From Bacilli bacterium (GTDB lineage Bacteria > Bacillota_I > Bacilli_A > RFN20 > CAG-826), in contig JAEDJP010000034.1 of the NCBI GenBank assembly GCA_016296285.1, forward strand, positions 1 through 11,494: a stretch of 11,494 nt of DNA. Direction: 5' to 3'. The position numbers and the translations under genes were made by a program. Below, piece after piece: positions 1-6,359 of this stretch. The notes under the pieces were generated by a model. It had not been told where the DNA came from. It saw only the letters and a program-made list of their open reading frames with translations, and searched no databases. Positions within the stretch are counted from its first letter, which is position 1, and every line of letters begins with the position of its first letter.

Positions 1-486
1 GCGAATGATGGCGAGAATCCCGGAGAGGATGATGAGGACGCCCGAGACGAGATAGAGGGTGGTCACGATGGTGAAGATCGTGGCGTTCATGTTGTCGCTT
101 TGGAAGACCGCGAGGACGAAGAGCAACGGGCGCATCGCCTGGAAGATGCCCCCGGCAATCGCGATGATGCCGAATTTGATGGAATAGGCTTCCATTTCCA
201 TCGCGGACGTGAGGAACAAGAGGAGAAGGAGGATGTTGAGGAGGATGTCCATGAAGTTCCAGAACCCGAGGTTCCTGGAGCCGAGGAAGGAGAAAGATCC
301 CCCGCTGCCGGAGATGGACGTGCCGGAATAGTGGATCGCGAACGCGAGGGCGAACGCGACGATGCCGGCAAGGGTCATCTTATAACTCGCCTTGTTCGGG
401 CGATAACGGAGCATCTCGACTTCGATGCCTTTGGGATCGAAGAAGGAGACGACCCGTTCCTTGAAGGATTGGATCTTGGATTTCAT
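1..486 (-). CDS. uncharacterised membrane protein, last visible gene of transporter operon (3' end outside window)
   Basis: I do not recognise this gene. From the ATG at 486 there are 162 codons with no stop before the window edge, so the C-terminus is missing. The first ~35 residues are polar and probably cytosolic (they include FFDPKGIEVEML and RYRPNK). Four hydrophobic segments follow: about residues 37-55, 78-98 (a run of Leu/Ile), 106-130, and one near the edge. The start is fixed by an AGGAAAGGAG ribosome binding site 7 nt upstream and by a 4-bp ATGA overlap with the stop of the preceding membrane-protein gene, which implies translational coupling. The layout (one segment, short loop, three more segments) resembles that of its neighbour, so the two may be distant paralogs forming a pair. 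Its place in a sugar importer operon suggests an accessory role in transport, which is inference only. Confidence 0.8.
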   Translation of the reverse strand, partial: MKSKIQSFKERVVSFFDPKGIEVEMLRYRPNKASYKMTLAGIVAFALAFAIHYSGTSISGSGGSFSFLGSRNLGFWNFMDILLNILLLLLFLTSAMEMEAYSIKFGIIAIAGGIFQAMRPLLFVLAVFQSDNMNATIFTIVTTLYLVSGVLIILSGILAIIR

Positions 487-1046
487 TTCGCTTCTCCTTT
501 CCTGGATTTCTCGTAACGGATCCTGGCGATGAGCTTTAAAACGAAGAGAACGAGGGCCGCCGCCCCGGCGAGGACGAGGCAAACGGAAAGGATGTAGCCA
601 AGGGGGAAGATCGCGGGGGACTTCTCGATGGAGACGTTCGATCCGTGATCAAGCCAATATTGGTTCATGGCATCGATGGGAAGGGTCGCGTAGCCTTTTT
701 GGTAATTGCTCGTGGCGACCAACGTCGTGACGCCCGATGCGATGCCCATGATGCCGACGGCAGCGCAGGAGACGAAATTTCCAATGTAATAGATGGGGCG
801 GATGGAGGAACGGAGCCCCTTGAAGAGGAAGGTGATGACGATGGAAACGGCACCGAGGATGAGAAGGGTGTCGTTTGCGGACTGGTAAGCTTGGTAGAAG
901 GAGGTAACGCCGGGTTCAGGGCCGCCATACGAAGCGCAGACGGCGGTCGGGGTGGCCATGGAAATCGCGAAAATCGCGAGAAGGGCGAAAAGAATCAAGG
1001 CAATGAGCCAAAGCCATTTTTGTAGGAACGATGTGATTTTTTCCAT
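483..1046 (-). CDS. uncharacterised four-segment membrane protein of the transporter operon
   Basis: 187 aa, family not recognised. The reading frame stays open further upstream, but the ATG at 1046 is chosen because AGGAGG lies 4 nt before it and the N-terminus (MEKITSFLQKW) leads straight into the first membrane segment (about residues 12-30). A polar, Pro/Ser/Tyr-containing loop (31-60) follows, then segments at about 61-80 and 88-115, a second polar loop of ~30 residues, and a last segment near 148-175 with a basic tail (RYEKSRKGEAK). By the positive-inside rule the tail is cytosolic and the two loops are probably outside. It follows the solute-binding-protein gene after a 66-nt gap that holds a strong hairpin, and overlaps the next gene by ATGA. 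A role as transporter accessory subunit is inferred from context alone. Confidence 0.82.
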   Translation of the reverse strand: MEKITSFLQKWLWLIALILFALLAIFAISMATPTAVCASYGGPEPGVTSFYQAYQSANDTLLILGAVSIVITFLFKGLRSSIRPIYYIGNFVSCAAVGIMGIASGVTTLVATSNYQKGYATLPIDAMNQYWLDHGSNVSIEKSPAIFPLGYILSVCLVLAGAAALVLFVLKLIARIRYEKSRKGEAK

Positions 1047-1048
1047 AA

Positions 1049-1088
1049 GGCCTCCTGAAACGTGGGGAAGGCTGGGGACCCGGAGGCC
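1049..1088 (-). promoter_or_regulatory. ribosome binding site and matching anti-SD segment upstream of the small membrane-protein gene
   Basis: On the minus strand the ribosome binding site of the gene starting at 1046 lies in GGAGGCC (1055-1049). An exact 7-nt complement, GGCCTCC (1088-1082), lies about 26 nt upstream, inside the apical half of the 1070-1095 hairpin. The two pairings exclude each other: when the hairpin forms, the complement is locked away and the site stays open; if the hairpin is cut or unfolded, the site could be masked. The complementarity is seen directly; any switching is inference, and 7 bp may be chance. Confidence 0.35.
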
Positions 1089-1095
1089 CCCAGCC
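1070..1095 (-). promoter_or_regulatory. stable intercistronic RNA hairpin with UNCG tetraloop
   Basis: It begins 17 nt after the stop of the solute-binding-protein gene. The minus-strand RNA folds as arm GGCUGGGGGCC, loop UCCG, arm GGUCCCCAGCC: 11 continuous pairs including one G-U wobble. C(UCCG)G belongs to the exceptionally stable UNCG tetraloop class. On the opposite strand the wobble becomes an A-C mismatch and the loop is not UNCG, so the structure favours the operon transcript. What follows is UUCCCCACG with no U-run, so it is not a typical intrinsic terminator. In sugar importer operons such a stem after the binding-protein gene can protect the upstream mRNA from 3' exonucleases and lower downstream expression (as with the malE-malF REP element); that role here is inferred. 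Confidence 0.7.
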
Positions 1096-1112
1096 AAGTT
1101 AGTCGTCGCGAA

Positions 1113-3323
1113 TTAGGCTTTGAAACGGCCGTAAGCGTCGTTCGCGTAGGTGAGATAGGAATTGAGCTTCAGCGTCTCGTTGACGGTGGTGAGGTAGTTG
1201 GCCTCGGAGAAGTCATAATCCTTGTAGGTGCCGAAACCGGTCTTGACAATGTCGGTCCAGACGATGGTCTTGCCGTTGGCGAGGTTGAAGAGTTCGCCGA
1301 GCTTGGTGTACTCGGTGCCGGCGAGGGCGGTGTTTTCCGCATCGGTGAACGGAAGGGTCGCCGGGACGATGTCGAGGATGTGGTTGGTGTTGTCCATCCT
1401 GTGGTTGACGTGAGTGACGGTGCCGTTGGCGATCGCGTTCTCATAGAGGTTGAGGGCGGGTTTGGCCTTGGCGGAAACCGTCTGGTATTCCATGCCCTGT
1501 TCCTTGATGTAGCCGACCGGGTAGGTGGCGCCGACGTAGTAACGGTAGTAGTTGGTGTAGTTGCCGGACGTGAGGCTCTTGATCTGGGCGAGGGTGGCAT
1601 CCGAGAGTTTCGGAACCTGACGGCCCATGTATTCGATGGTGTCGAGGGTCACGCCGTCGGACTTCTTGGCGATGTAGGCGGAGGGACCATAGGACATGAT
1701 CTGGTTGCCTTCTTCGCTATAGAGGTAGTCGAAGAGCTTGATGCAGCGGGCGAGGACCTTCGGGTCATTTTCCGTTTCCTTGGTGATGAACCAGGAGTTC
1801 GGCTTTACCGAGCGCCAGGATTCCGTGTAGTGGATGTAGGAATCGCCTTGCTTGGTGACCGCCGGGAGGACGGAAGCGAAGGTGCCGGCGAAGTCCTTCA
1901 TCGAATCCTGAAGGATCGTGGAGGTCTGGTTGTAGTCATAGGTCGCGAAGCCGCGCTGCTCCTTGACCATCTGGTTGCGGAATTCGCCGTCGTTGCCAGT
2001 GCCTTTGGACTTGTCGTCGAAGTCTTGGAGGATGAGGCCTTCCTGGTACATCTCGTGCATGTGCTTGAGGGCGGGGACGACTTCGGCGGCGCCACGGACG
2101 TCCTTGAGCTTGCCATCTTCGCCAACGTAGTAGAAGCCGTTGCGGGATTCCGTGCCACGGACGCCGAAGAAGGCCATGAAGCGCCAGAAGTCGGCGACAC
2201 GGTCGTTGCGGGCTTGACGCGGGAAGAGCGGGACGATCATCTGGCTTCCGTTGGTCTCATAGAGATCGCCAAGGAGGAAGCGGGAGTTGAGGGTGACGCA
2301 GCGGAAGAGCATGACGAGTTCGTCGATGTCGTAAGCGGCTTTCTGGGAGAGGAAGAGATCGGAACGCTTCTCCCCATAGGCGCCGCCATAGGTGGCGTCG
2401 ATCCAATCGCGGAGAGCCTGGACGGCGGTTTGGCCGTTCAAGGTGCCAATCGCGTTGAATTTGGCGACGATGGAGGTCGTGTACTTCTTGTTGATCTCGA
2501 CGAGCTCAGAGGTGGCGCTGTTCTCTTTCGCGACTTTGATCTTGGTGTCGAGGGTCGCGGGCATGTAGCCGGTGTAGTAGGTGCCCTTGAGAGCGAGATC
2601 GGTGTCGAGGGTGGCCGGGGCGGTCGCGCCGTCGAGGAGCTTCTCGACCCAGTCATGGCGCATCATGAGCATGCGCTCGACGTCTTCGAAGCCGTCGAAG
2701 TACGGGGTGTAGAAGATTTGGCCTTCGCTGTTGGCGATGGTCTTCTCGACGACCGGGTTGGCTTCGAGGAAGGCCTTGAAGTTCGGCATCTGATCAAGAT
2801 ATTTGGCGATGTCGACGAATTGTCCGTTCGCGCCGGTGCCGTCCTTGATGATGTCGGAGGCGTTGCCTTGGGCGATGTTGATGAGCTTGCCGTCGGCTCT
2901 CCAGTTCGCGGTCTTGTGGGTGGTGTAGTTGTTCGCGAGCTTGTCGTTCGGGGTGATGTCGTTGATCGTGAAGTTCAACTTGCTCTGGAGTTCGGCCCAA
3001 GCCGGTTTGAAGTCGCCGTCTTCATAGACGTTGCCTTCCGGATCGGTGTAGGGGATGCCGACCTTCTTGGTGTTGTCGCTATAGAACTTCATGTGGGTCG
3101 CGTGACCACCTTCGTAGTCAACCGACATGGTGATCTCGACATCCTCGAGGGTGCTCGAGGTCTCGATGGGTTCTTCCGATGTGTCAACGCTCGGGGTCGG
3201 TTCCGTATCCGAGGTCTTGACCGGCTCTTCGGAGGACTCGGCCGGGGCGGGGTTGCCACAGGCGGCGAGCATCATCGCGCTAGCGGCAAGCGCGAAGATG
3301 TAGCTGAGTTTTTTGGATTTCAT
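1113..3323 (-). CDS. extracellular solute-binding lipoprotein of carbohydrate ABC importer (LplA/YtcQ-like), oversized
   Basis: 736 aa. Captures the sugar ligand outside the membrane and delivers it to the two permeases encoded just upstream. The N-terminus is a lipoprotein signal peptide: Lys residues at 2-5, hydrophobic core at 6-19, lipobox LAAC with the lipidated Cys at 22. An acidic Ser/Thr/Pro/Glu linker (about 23-62) follows, as expected of a membrane-tethered binding protein. The body looks like a family 1 solute-binding protein (WAELQSKLNF near 109, RHDW near 222, an aromatic-rich C-terminal part). LplA/YtcQ relatives are usually around 500 aa, so some 200 residues are extra, apparently including ~100 after RHDW and an extended C-terminal lobe. 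The start has AAAGGAG about 13 nt upstream, a rather long spacing. The ligand is probably an oligogalacturonide, from context. The family is fairly certain, the ligand is not. Confidence 0.93.
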   Translation of the reverse strand: MKSKKLSYIFALAASAMMLAACGNPAPAESSEEPVKTSDTEPTPSVDTSEEPIETSSTLEDVEITMSVDYEGGHATHMKFYSDNTKKVGIPYTDPEGNVYEDGDFKPAWAELQSKLNFTINDITPNDKLANNYTTHKTANWRADGKLINIAQGNASDIIKDGTGANGQFVDIAKYLDQMPNFKAFLEANPVVEKTIANSEGQIFYTPYFDGFEDVERMLMMRHDWVEKLLDGATAPATLDTDLALKGTYYTGYMPATLDTKIKVAKENSATSELVEINKKYTTSIVAKFNAIGTLNGQTAVQALRDWIDATYGGAYGEKRSDLFLSQKAAYDIDELVMLFRCVTLNSRFLLGDLYETNGSQMIVPLFPRQARNDRVADFWRFMAFFGVRGTESRNGFYYVGEDGKLKDVRGAAEVVPALKHMHEMYQEGLILQDFDDKSKGTGNDGEFRNQMVKEQRGFATYDYNQTSTILQDSMKDFAGTFASVLPAVTKQGDSYIHYTESWRSVKPNSWFITKETENDPKVLARCIKLFDYLYSEEGNQIMSYGPSAYIAKKSDGVTLDTIEYMGRQVPKLSDATLAQIKSLTSGNYTNYYRYYVGATYPVGYIKEQGMEYQTVSAKAKPALNLYENAIANGTVTHVNHRMDNTNHILDIVPATLPFTDAENTALAGTEYTKLGELFNLANGKTIVWTDIVKTGFGTYKDYDFSEANYLTTVNETLKLNSYLTYANDAYGRFKA

Positions 3324-3410
3324 GAACTTTTTGTTTCTCCTTTCATTTCATCCATATCGACATAACTGCTCCAGCTTGACGAAGGAATGCCGGAACAGGG
3401 ATATCCATAT
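3324..3410 (-). other. 87-nt intergenic leader before the solute-binding-protein gene
   Basis: The largest gap inside the transporter operon apart from its own promoter region. It holds the AAAGGAG ribosome binding site, an 8-bp GGATATCC palindrome (plus strand near 3399-3406) and AAGGAATGCCG (3382-3392), an 11-mer also found in the operon promoter region at 6286-6296. I see no convincing promoter and no terminator. Confidence 0.4.
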
Positions 3411-4364
3411 TTATTCTTTGACGCCACCGACGTTCACGCCGGCCGCGAAGTATTTCTGGATAAAGGGGTAAATGATGATGATCGGGATGATCGCGGCGAT
3501 GATCATCGCGAAGCTCGCGGCATCCGGGCTATAGATGCCGTCGATGAGAGTGATGCCGAATTCGGCGGCCTCGTCCGCGGCGGCGGAAATCTGCCGTTGG
3601 ATGACGACCTGAAGCGGCCAGTCGAGGGAATCGGTAACGACTTGCTGGGCCCAGTAATAACCGTTCCAGCGGGAAATGCCATAGAAGAGGGCGACGGTCG
3701 CGACGGTCGCCTTGGACATCGGGACGTAGATCTTGGACATGATTTGGAAATCGTTGGCCCCGTCGACGGTCGCGGCTTCCTCGATTTCCTTCGGGACGGC
3801 CTCGAAGGCGTTGCGGAGGAGGATGATGTTGAACGCGGCGACGCCCATCGCGATGACGATGACCCATTTCTGGTCGGCGATGCCCATCGAGATGAAGAGG
3901 TCGCGGGTGCTCCAATAGTTGAGGGTCGTCGGGACGATGCCCGCGGAGAACCACATCGTGAAGATGAGGAGGAAGTTGAAGAATTTATGGCCGGCAAGGC
4001 GCTTTTTGGAAAGGGCATAGCCGCCAAGGATCGAGATGAGCATGCACCACACGGTGCCGAAGAGGGTGACGAAGAGGGTGTTGGAATAGCCATTCCAAAA
4101 GACTTTCATCTGGATGACCGAAAGGAAGGCGTTCCATTGGATGTCAACCGGGAAAAGGACGACTTTGCCGGCGTTGTAAGCATCGCCGCCGGAAATGGCC
4201 GCGGAGAAAGCATAGATGAGAGGATAGACGCAAATGAGGGCGAAGGCGATGATGAAGATGTAAGCGACGACGCGGAAAACGATTTCCGAGGCGGCGGATT
4301 TCGTATAGCCTTTGTTCCCGCCTTTTTTGACGATCTTCTGAGTGGATTTTCCTGAGACTTCCAT
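3411..4364 (-). CDS. carbohydrate ABC transporter permease, YtcP/AraQ-type (MalG-like)
   Basis: 317 aa integral membrane subunit of a CUT1-family importer, the second half of the permease heterodimer. After a basic N-terminus (about 1-25) the first segment is at 28-50, with further segments near 95-115, 130-146, 166-184, 216-230 and 284-302. The EAA loop, which docks onto the ATPase, is EEAATVDGANDF at about 195-206 followed by Pro215. FxxGVNVGGVKE at the C-terminus is typical of the YtcP group. The start at 4364 has AAGGAG 8 nt upstream; that site overlaps the TAA stop of the preceding permease gene (12-nt gap), so the two are tightly coupled. No ATP-binding gene is nearby, so it probably uses a shared MsmX/MsmK-type ATPase encoded elsewhere. 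Family assignment is firm; substrate is inferred. Confidence 0.93.
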   Translation of the reverse strand: MEVSGKSTQKIVKKGGNKGYTKSAASEIVFRVVAYIFIIAFALICVYPLIYAFSAAISGGDAYNAGKVVLFPVDIQWNAFLSVIQMKVFWNGYSNTLFVTLFGTVWCMLISILGGYALSKKRLAGHKFFNFLLIFTMWFSAGIVPTTLNYWSTRDLFISMGIADQKWVIVIAMGVAAFNIILLRNAFEAVPKEIEEAATVDGANDFQIMSKIYVPMSKATVATVALFYGISRWNGYYWAQQVVTDSLDWPLQVVIQRQISAAADEAAEFGITLIDGIYSPDAASFAMIIAAIIPIIIIYPFIQKYFAAGVNVGGVKE

Positions 4365-4376
4365 GGTTCTATCTCC

Positions 4377-5393
4377 TTAGAAGAGCGAGGTGTTGCTCAT
4401 CTTTCTCGCGATGGAATTCGAGCCCAAAACCAAGAACATGGAGAGCAACGAATTGAAGAGATCCGCCGCCGAGCCGATGCCTTTGTGGACCGAAGACGAG
4501 GACATGACGACGTTGATGACATAAGTGGAAACGGTCTGCGAGGTGGACCAGGTGCTGCCGGCCTTGCCGAGTTGCTGGAGCAAGTAGACCTTTTCGTACC
4601 CGACGCTCAGCAAGTTGCCGATGCGGAGGATGAGCATGATGACGAGGGTGCCCGCCATGCCGGGGATGGTGACGTAGAGAAGCTGCTGCATCTTGGAAGC
4701 GCCGTCGATGCGCGCGGCCTCGTAAGAGGTGGGGGAGATGCCGAGGATGGCGGCGAAATAGACGATGGAGCCATAGCCCGCGCCTTCCCAGATGTCCGAG
4801 ATGATGTAGATGGAACGGAACGCCCCCGGGTTGGAGGTGAGATCGAAGACGCCGATGTTCTCGAAAAGGCCGCCGATGATACCGGCAACGACGCCGGTCT
4901 GGGGATTCGAGGACTTGAGGAGCATGCCGATCAGGTTCGTCATGACGACGACCGAGATGAATTTGGGGAGATAGGAGAAAACCTGAGCGATGGAACGAAC
5001 CGCTTTGAGGCGGATTTCGTTGAAGAACAAAGCGAGGATGATCGGGAAGGGGAACCCGAAGACCAAGCCGTAGAAGCTAAGGACGAACGTATTGCGGAAC
5101 GCGGCCCAGAAGTCGGGCTGCGCGAAAAGGTAACGGAAATTGTCGAGGCCGTTCCAAAGGGCGGTGAAGGAACCGCCGCCGAAACTCGAATCGGTCGTCG
5201 GCATGTATTTGAACGACGAGATCATGGAAGCGATGGGGAAGTACTTCCAGCAAAGCAGGAAGAACATCATCGGGAGGAGAAGGACGTAGAGCCGCCAATC
5301 GCGGAGAACGTCATGGGCGACCGCTTTGAAATGGTTTTTCTCGATTGCCTCGACTTCGGCTGCCGAAGCTTTGGGCATTGCTTTCGCGCTCAT
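4377..5393 (-). CDS. carbohydrate ABC transporter permease, LplB-type (MalF-like)
   Basis: 338 aa, the other permease subunit. The N-terminal ~30 residues are charged; RDWRLYVLLLPMMFFLLCWKYFP at 31-53 is the characteristic LplB first segment, although residue runs on either side also match the family in style. More segments lie near 100-125, 141-160, 204-220, 245-265 and 287-330. The EAA loop is YEAARIDGASKMQQ at 224-237 with IPG at 243-245. AAGGAGG lies 9 nt before the start, and the start overlaps the stop of the upstream membrane-protein gene by ATGA, so the uncharacterised protein and this permease should be made together. LplB/YtcP pairs usually import oligosaccharides, often plant cell-wall derived. 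Here the pectin context points to (unsaturated or methylated) oligogalacturonides, an inference. Confidence 0.93.
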   Translation of the reverse strand: MSAKAMPKASAAEVEAIEKNHFKAVAHDVLRDWRLYVLLLPMMFFLLCWKYFPIASMISSFKYMPTTDSSFGGGSFTALWNGLDNFRYLFAQPDFWAAFRNTFVLSFYGLVFGFPFPIILALFFNEIRLKAVRSIAQVFSYLPKFISVVVMTNLIGMLLKSSNPQTGVVAGIIGGLFENIGVFDLTSNPGAFRSIYIISDIWEGAGYGSIVYFAAILGISPTSYEAARIDGASKMQQLLYVTIPGMAGTLVIMLILRIGNLLSVGYEKVYLLQQLGKAGSTWSTSQTVSTYVINVVMSSSSVHKGIGSAADLFNSLLSMFLVLGSNSIARKMSNTSLF

Positions 5394-6205
5394 TCCTTTT
5401 TGCCTCCTTGGGTCTTTTTGGATTCTTGGTATTGACGCAGGGCTTCGTTTTCTTGATCGAACCGCGACTTCTCGCCTTCGAATGCCCGGCGGTTCCTCTC
5501 GAGCTCACGGAGGTCTTCCGTGGTCAAGGTCCCGCCATCGAGCAACGCGGCCTCGTTGATTTCGAAGCCGTTTGCGAGTTCCTCGTAGTTGATCTTGGGA
5601 TTGGCCTTCTTCGCCTTCATGGCTTCCGAGAGTTCCTTCTTCTCCTTGGCGGTCCGCTCGAGGTAGGCGTTCATGTCCACCACGAGGGACTTCTGCGCGT
5701 AGGCGAGGAAGAACACGACGGCCCCCAGAACGATGTTCAGGAGGTCGAAGGCGACGAAGAGGGTGAGGTTCTTCAGGAAATCGTGATTGCCGAGATTAGA
5801 CAGGGCGCGAACGATTTCCATCCCGAGGCATCCCGCCGCGTAATAGAGGATCATCCACCCGAGATTCCCTTCCATCTTGGGCTTGTTCCCTTTCATGAAG
5901 AATAGGAGGACGACCGCAAGACCGAAGTAACCAAGCGTGTAGCTGAGCCACATCGAGACGGATTGCTCGCCGAGAAGAAACACCCGGACGAGGACCCCGA
6001 CCGCGCCGGCGATCGGGGAAACCCCGACTCCTGCGATGCCCCAGCGGAAGATGGCGATGAGGCCAAGCGCCGCGCTCAGGGACAGGAAGAAATCGGAAGT
6101 TGTCTTTTTGTTCAGCAGGAACACGCAAACCCCCTCGAACACAGAAGCAACCAAAGTCAGGATCGCAAGATCGAGAGCTTCATAAGAACGTTTCGACATG
6201 TTCAT
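5390..6205 (-). CDS. uncharacterised six-segment membrane protein with charged, coiled-coil-like tail; first gene of transporter operon
   Basis: 271 aa from the ATG at 6205 (269 aa from the ATG at 6199); a TTG at 6235 is in frame but would lie upstream of the predicted transcription start. Not a family I can name. Six hydrophobic segments lie at about 10-31, 39-53, 57-78, 85-104, 115-133 and 146-170. The pattern of short segments with a Gly-rich stretch (FRWGIAGVGVSPIAGAVG near 53-70) recalls ECF-transporter S components, a weak resemblance judged by eye. The last ~100 residues are highly charged and probably helical (ERTAKEKKEL near 183; ELERNRRAFEGEKSRFDQEN near 235), fit for a cytosolic coiled coil. 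No Shine-Dalgarno precedes either ATG, unlike every other gene here. Its stop overlaps the permease start by ATGA. An accessory or sensory subunit of the importer is plausible. Confidence 0.8.
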   Translation of the reverse strand: MNMSKRSYEALDLAILTLVASVFEGVCVFLLNKKTTSDFFLSLSAALGLIAIFRWGIAGVGVSPIAGAVGVLVRVFLLGEQSVSMWLSYTLGYFGLAVVLLFFMKGNKPKMEGNLGWMILYYAAGCLGMEIVRALSNLGNHDFLKNLTLFVAFDLLNIVLGAVVFFLAYAQKSLVVDMNAYLERTAKEKKELSEAMKAKKANPKINYEELANGFEINEAALLDGGTLTTEDLRELERNRRAFEGEKSRFDQENEALRQYQESKKTQGGKKE

Positions 6206-6214
6206 GGGCGTTTG

Positions 6215-6230
6215 ATGTAACCGCTTACAT
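6215..6230. promoter_or_regulatory. LacI-family / CcpA (cre)-type operator
   Basis: ATGTAACCGCTTACAT is a 16-bp near-perfect palindrome (one C-C mismatch pair at the inner positions). Its core TGTAACCGCTTACA (6216-6229) fits the cre consensus TGWAANCGNTNWCA at all fixed positions, on both strands. It overlaps the predicted transcription start of the transporter operon, where a bound repressor would block initiation. It may be a CcpA site or the operator of a pathway LacI-family regulator (KdgR/ExuR type); sequence alone cannot decide. Confidence 0.7.
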
Positions 6231-6236
6231 GTCAAT

Positions 6237-6264
6237 ACTATACCACTGTTTTTCGGTTTTGAAA
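6237..6264 (-). promoter_or_regulatory. extended -10 promoter of the transporter operon
   Basis: On the minus strand TGG precedes TATAGT (6242-6237), giving the extended -10 form TGnTATAGT. The -35 element is poor (TTTCAA at 6264-6259 with a 16-bp spacer, 3 of 6 matches), as is often the case with extended -10 promoters or those that need an activator. The predicted start, near 6230, leaves a leader of about 25 nt before the ATG at 6205. Confidence 0.6.
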
Positions 6265-6267
6265 GGC

Positions 6268-6281
6268 TCTTGTATACAAGA
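6268..6281. promoter_or_regulatory. perfect 14-bp palindrome, GntR/FadR-type operator candidate
   Basis: TCTTGTATACAAGA is a perfect 14-bp inverted repeat with no spacer. Its TTGTATACAA core has the TNGT...ACNA arrangement of GntR-family (FadR subfamily) operators, the family that contains UxuR/ExuR regulators of hexuronate use; E. coli UxuR/ExuR sites also centre on GGTATACC. It lies just upstream of the -35, centred about 44 bp before the predicted start, where a bound regulator could touch RNA polymerase. Regulator identity is inferred. Confidence 0.6.
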
Positions 6282-6312
6282 ATCCAAGGAATGCCGATTC
6301 CGCCTAGGTTTT

Positions 6313-6322
6313 TTTGATGTAA
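6313..6322. repeat. second copy of TTTGATGTAA (half-operator)
   Basis: The 10-mer TTTGATGTAA occurs at 6211-6220, where it supplies one half of the LacI/cre-type operator, and again here in the same orientation 102 bp away. The second copy has no matching other half. It could be an auxiliary half-site or chance in an AT-rich gap. Confidence 0.3.
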
Positions 6323-6359
6323 TTTTTTCTTGACAGGTTTTAAGACAAAGCCCGAAAAA

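Noticed and set aside
1062..3365. A 767-codon open frame on the plus strand opposite the solute-binding-protein gene.
   Set aside because: It mirrors a clear lipoprotein gene with signal peptide and family features; its translation is Val/Gly/Glu/Asp-rich low-complexity sequence, as expected of the antisense of a GC-rich gene.
3387..5435. Open frames of over 300 codons on the plus strand opposite the two permease genes.
   Set aside because: Asp/Gly/Arg-rich translations without domains or ribosome binding sites; they are antisense shadows of permeases that carry EAA loops and membrane segments.
6230..6235. TTGACA on the minus strand at the start of the operator.
   Set aside because: No -10 follows at proper spacing before the start codon; the extended -10 at 6242-6237 explains the promoter better.
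6286..6315. Plus-strand hairpin GGAAT-GCCG-ATTCC followed by seven T, a possible terminator.
   Set aside because: The stem is only 5 bp, the T-run starts 8 nt after it, and no plus-strand gene ends here. On the minus strand, where the genes run, no T-run follows.
6330..6358. TTGACA on the plus strand at 6330-6335 as a -35 element.
   Set aside because: No -10-like hexamer at 16-18 bp and no plus-strand gene downstream.
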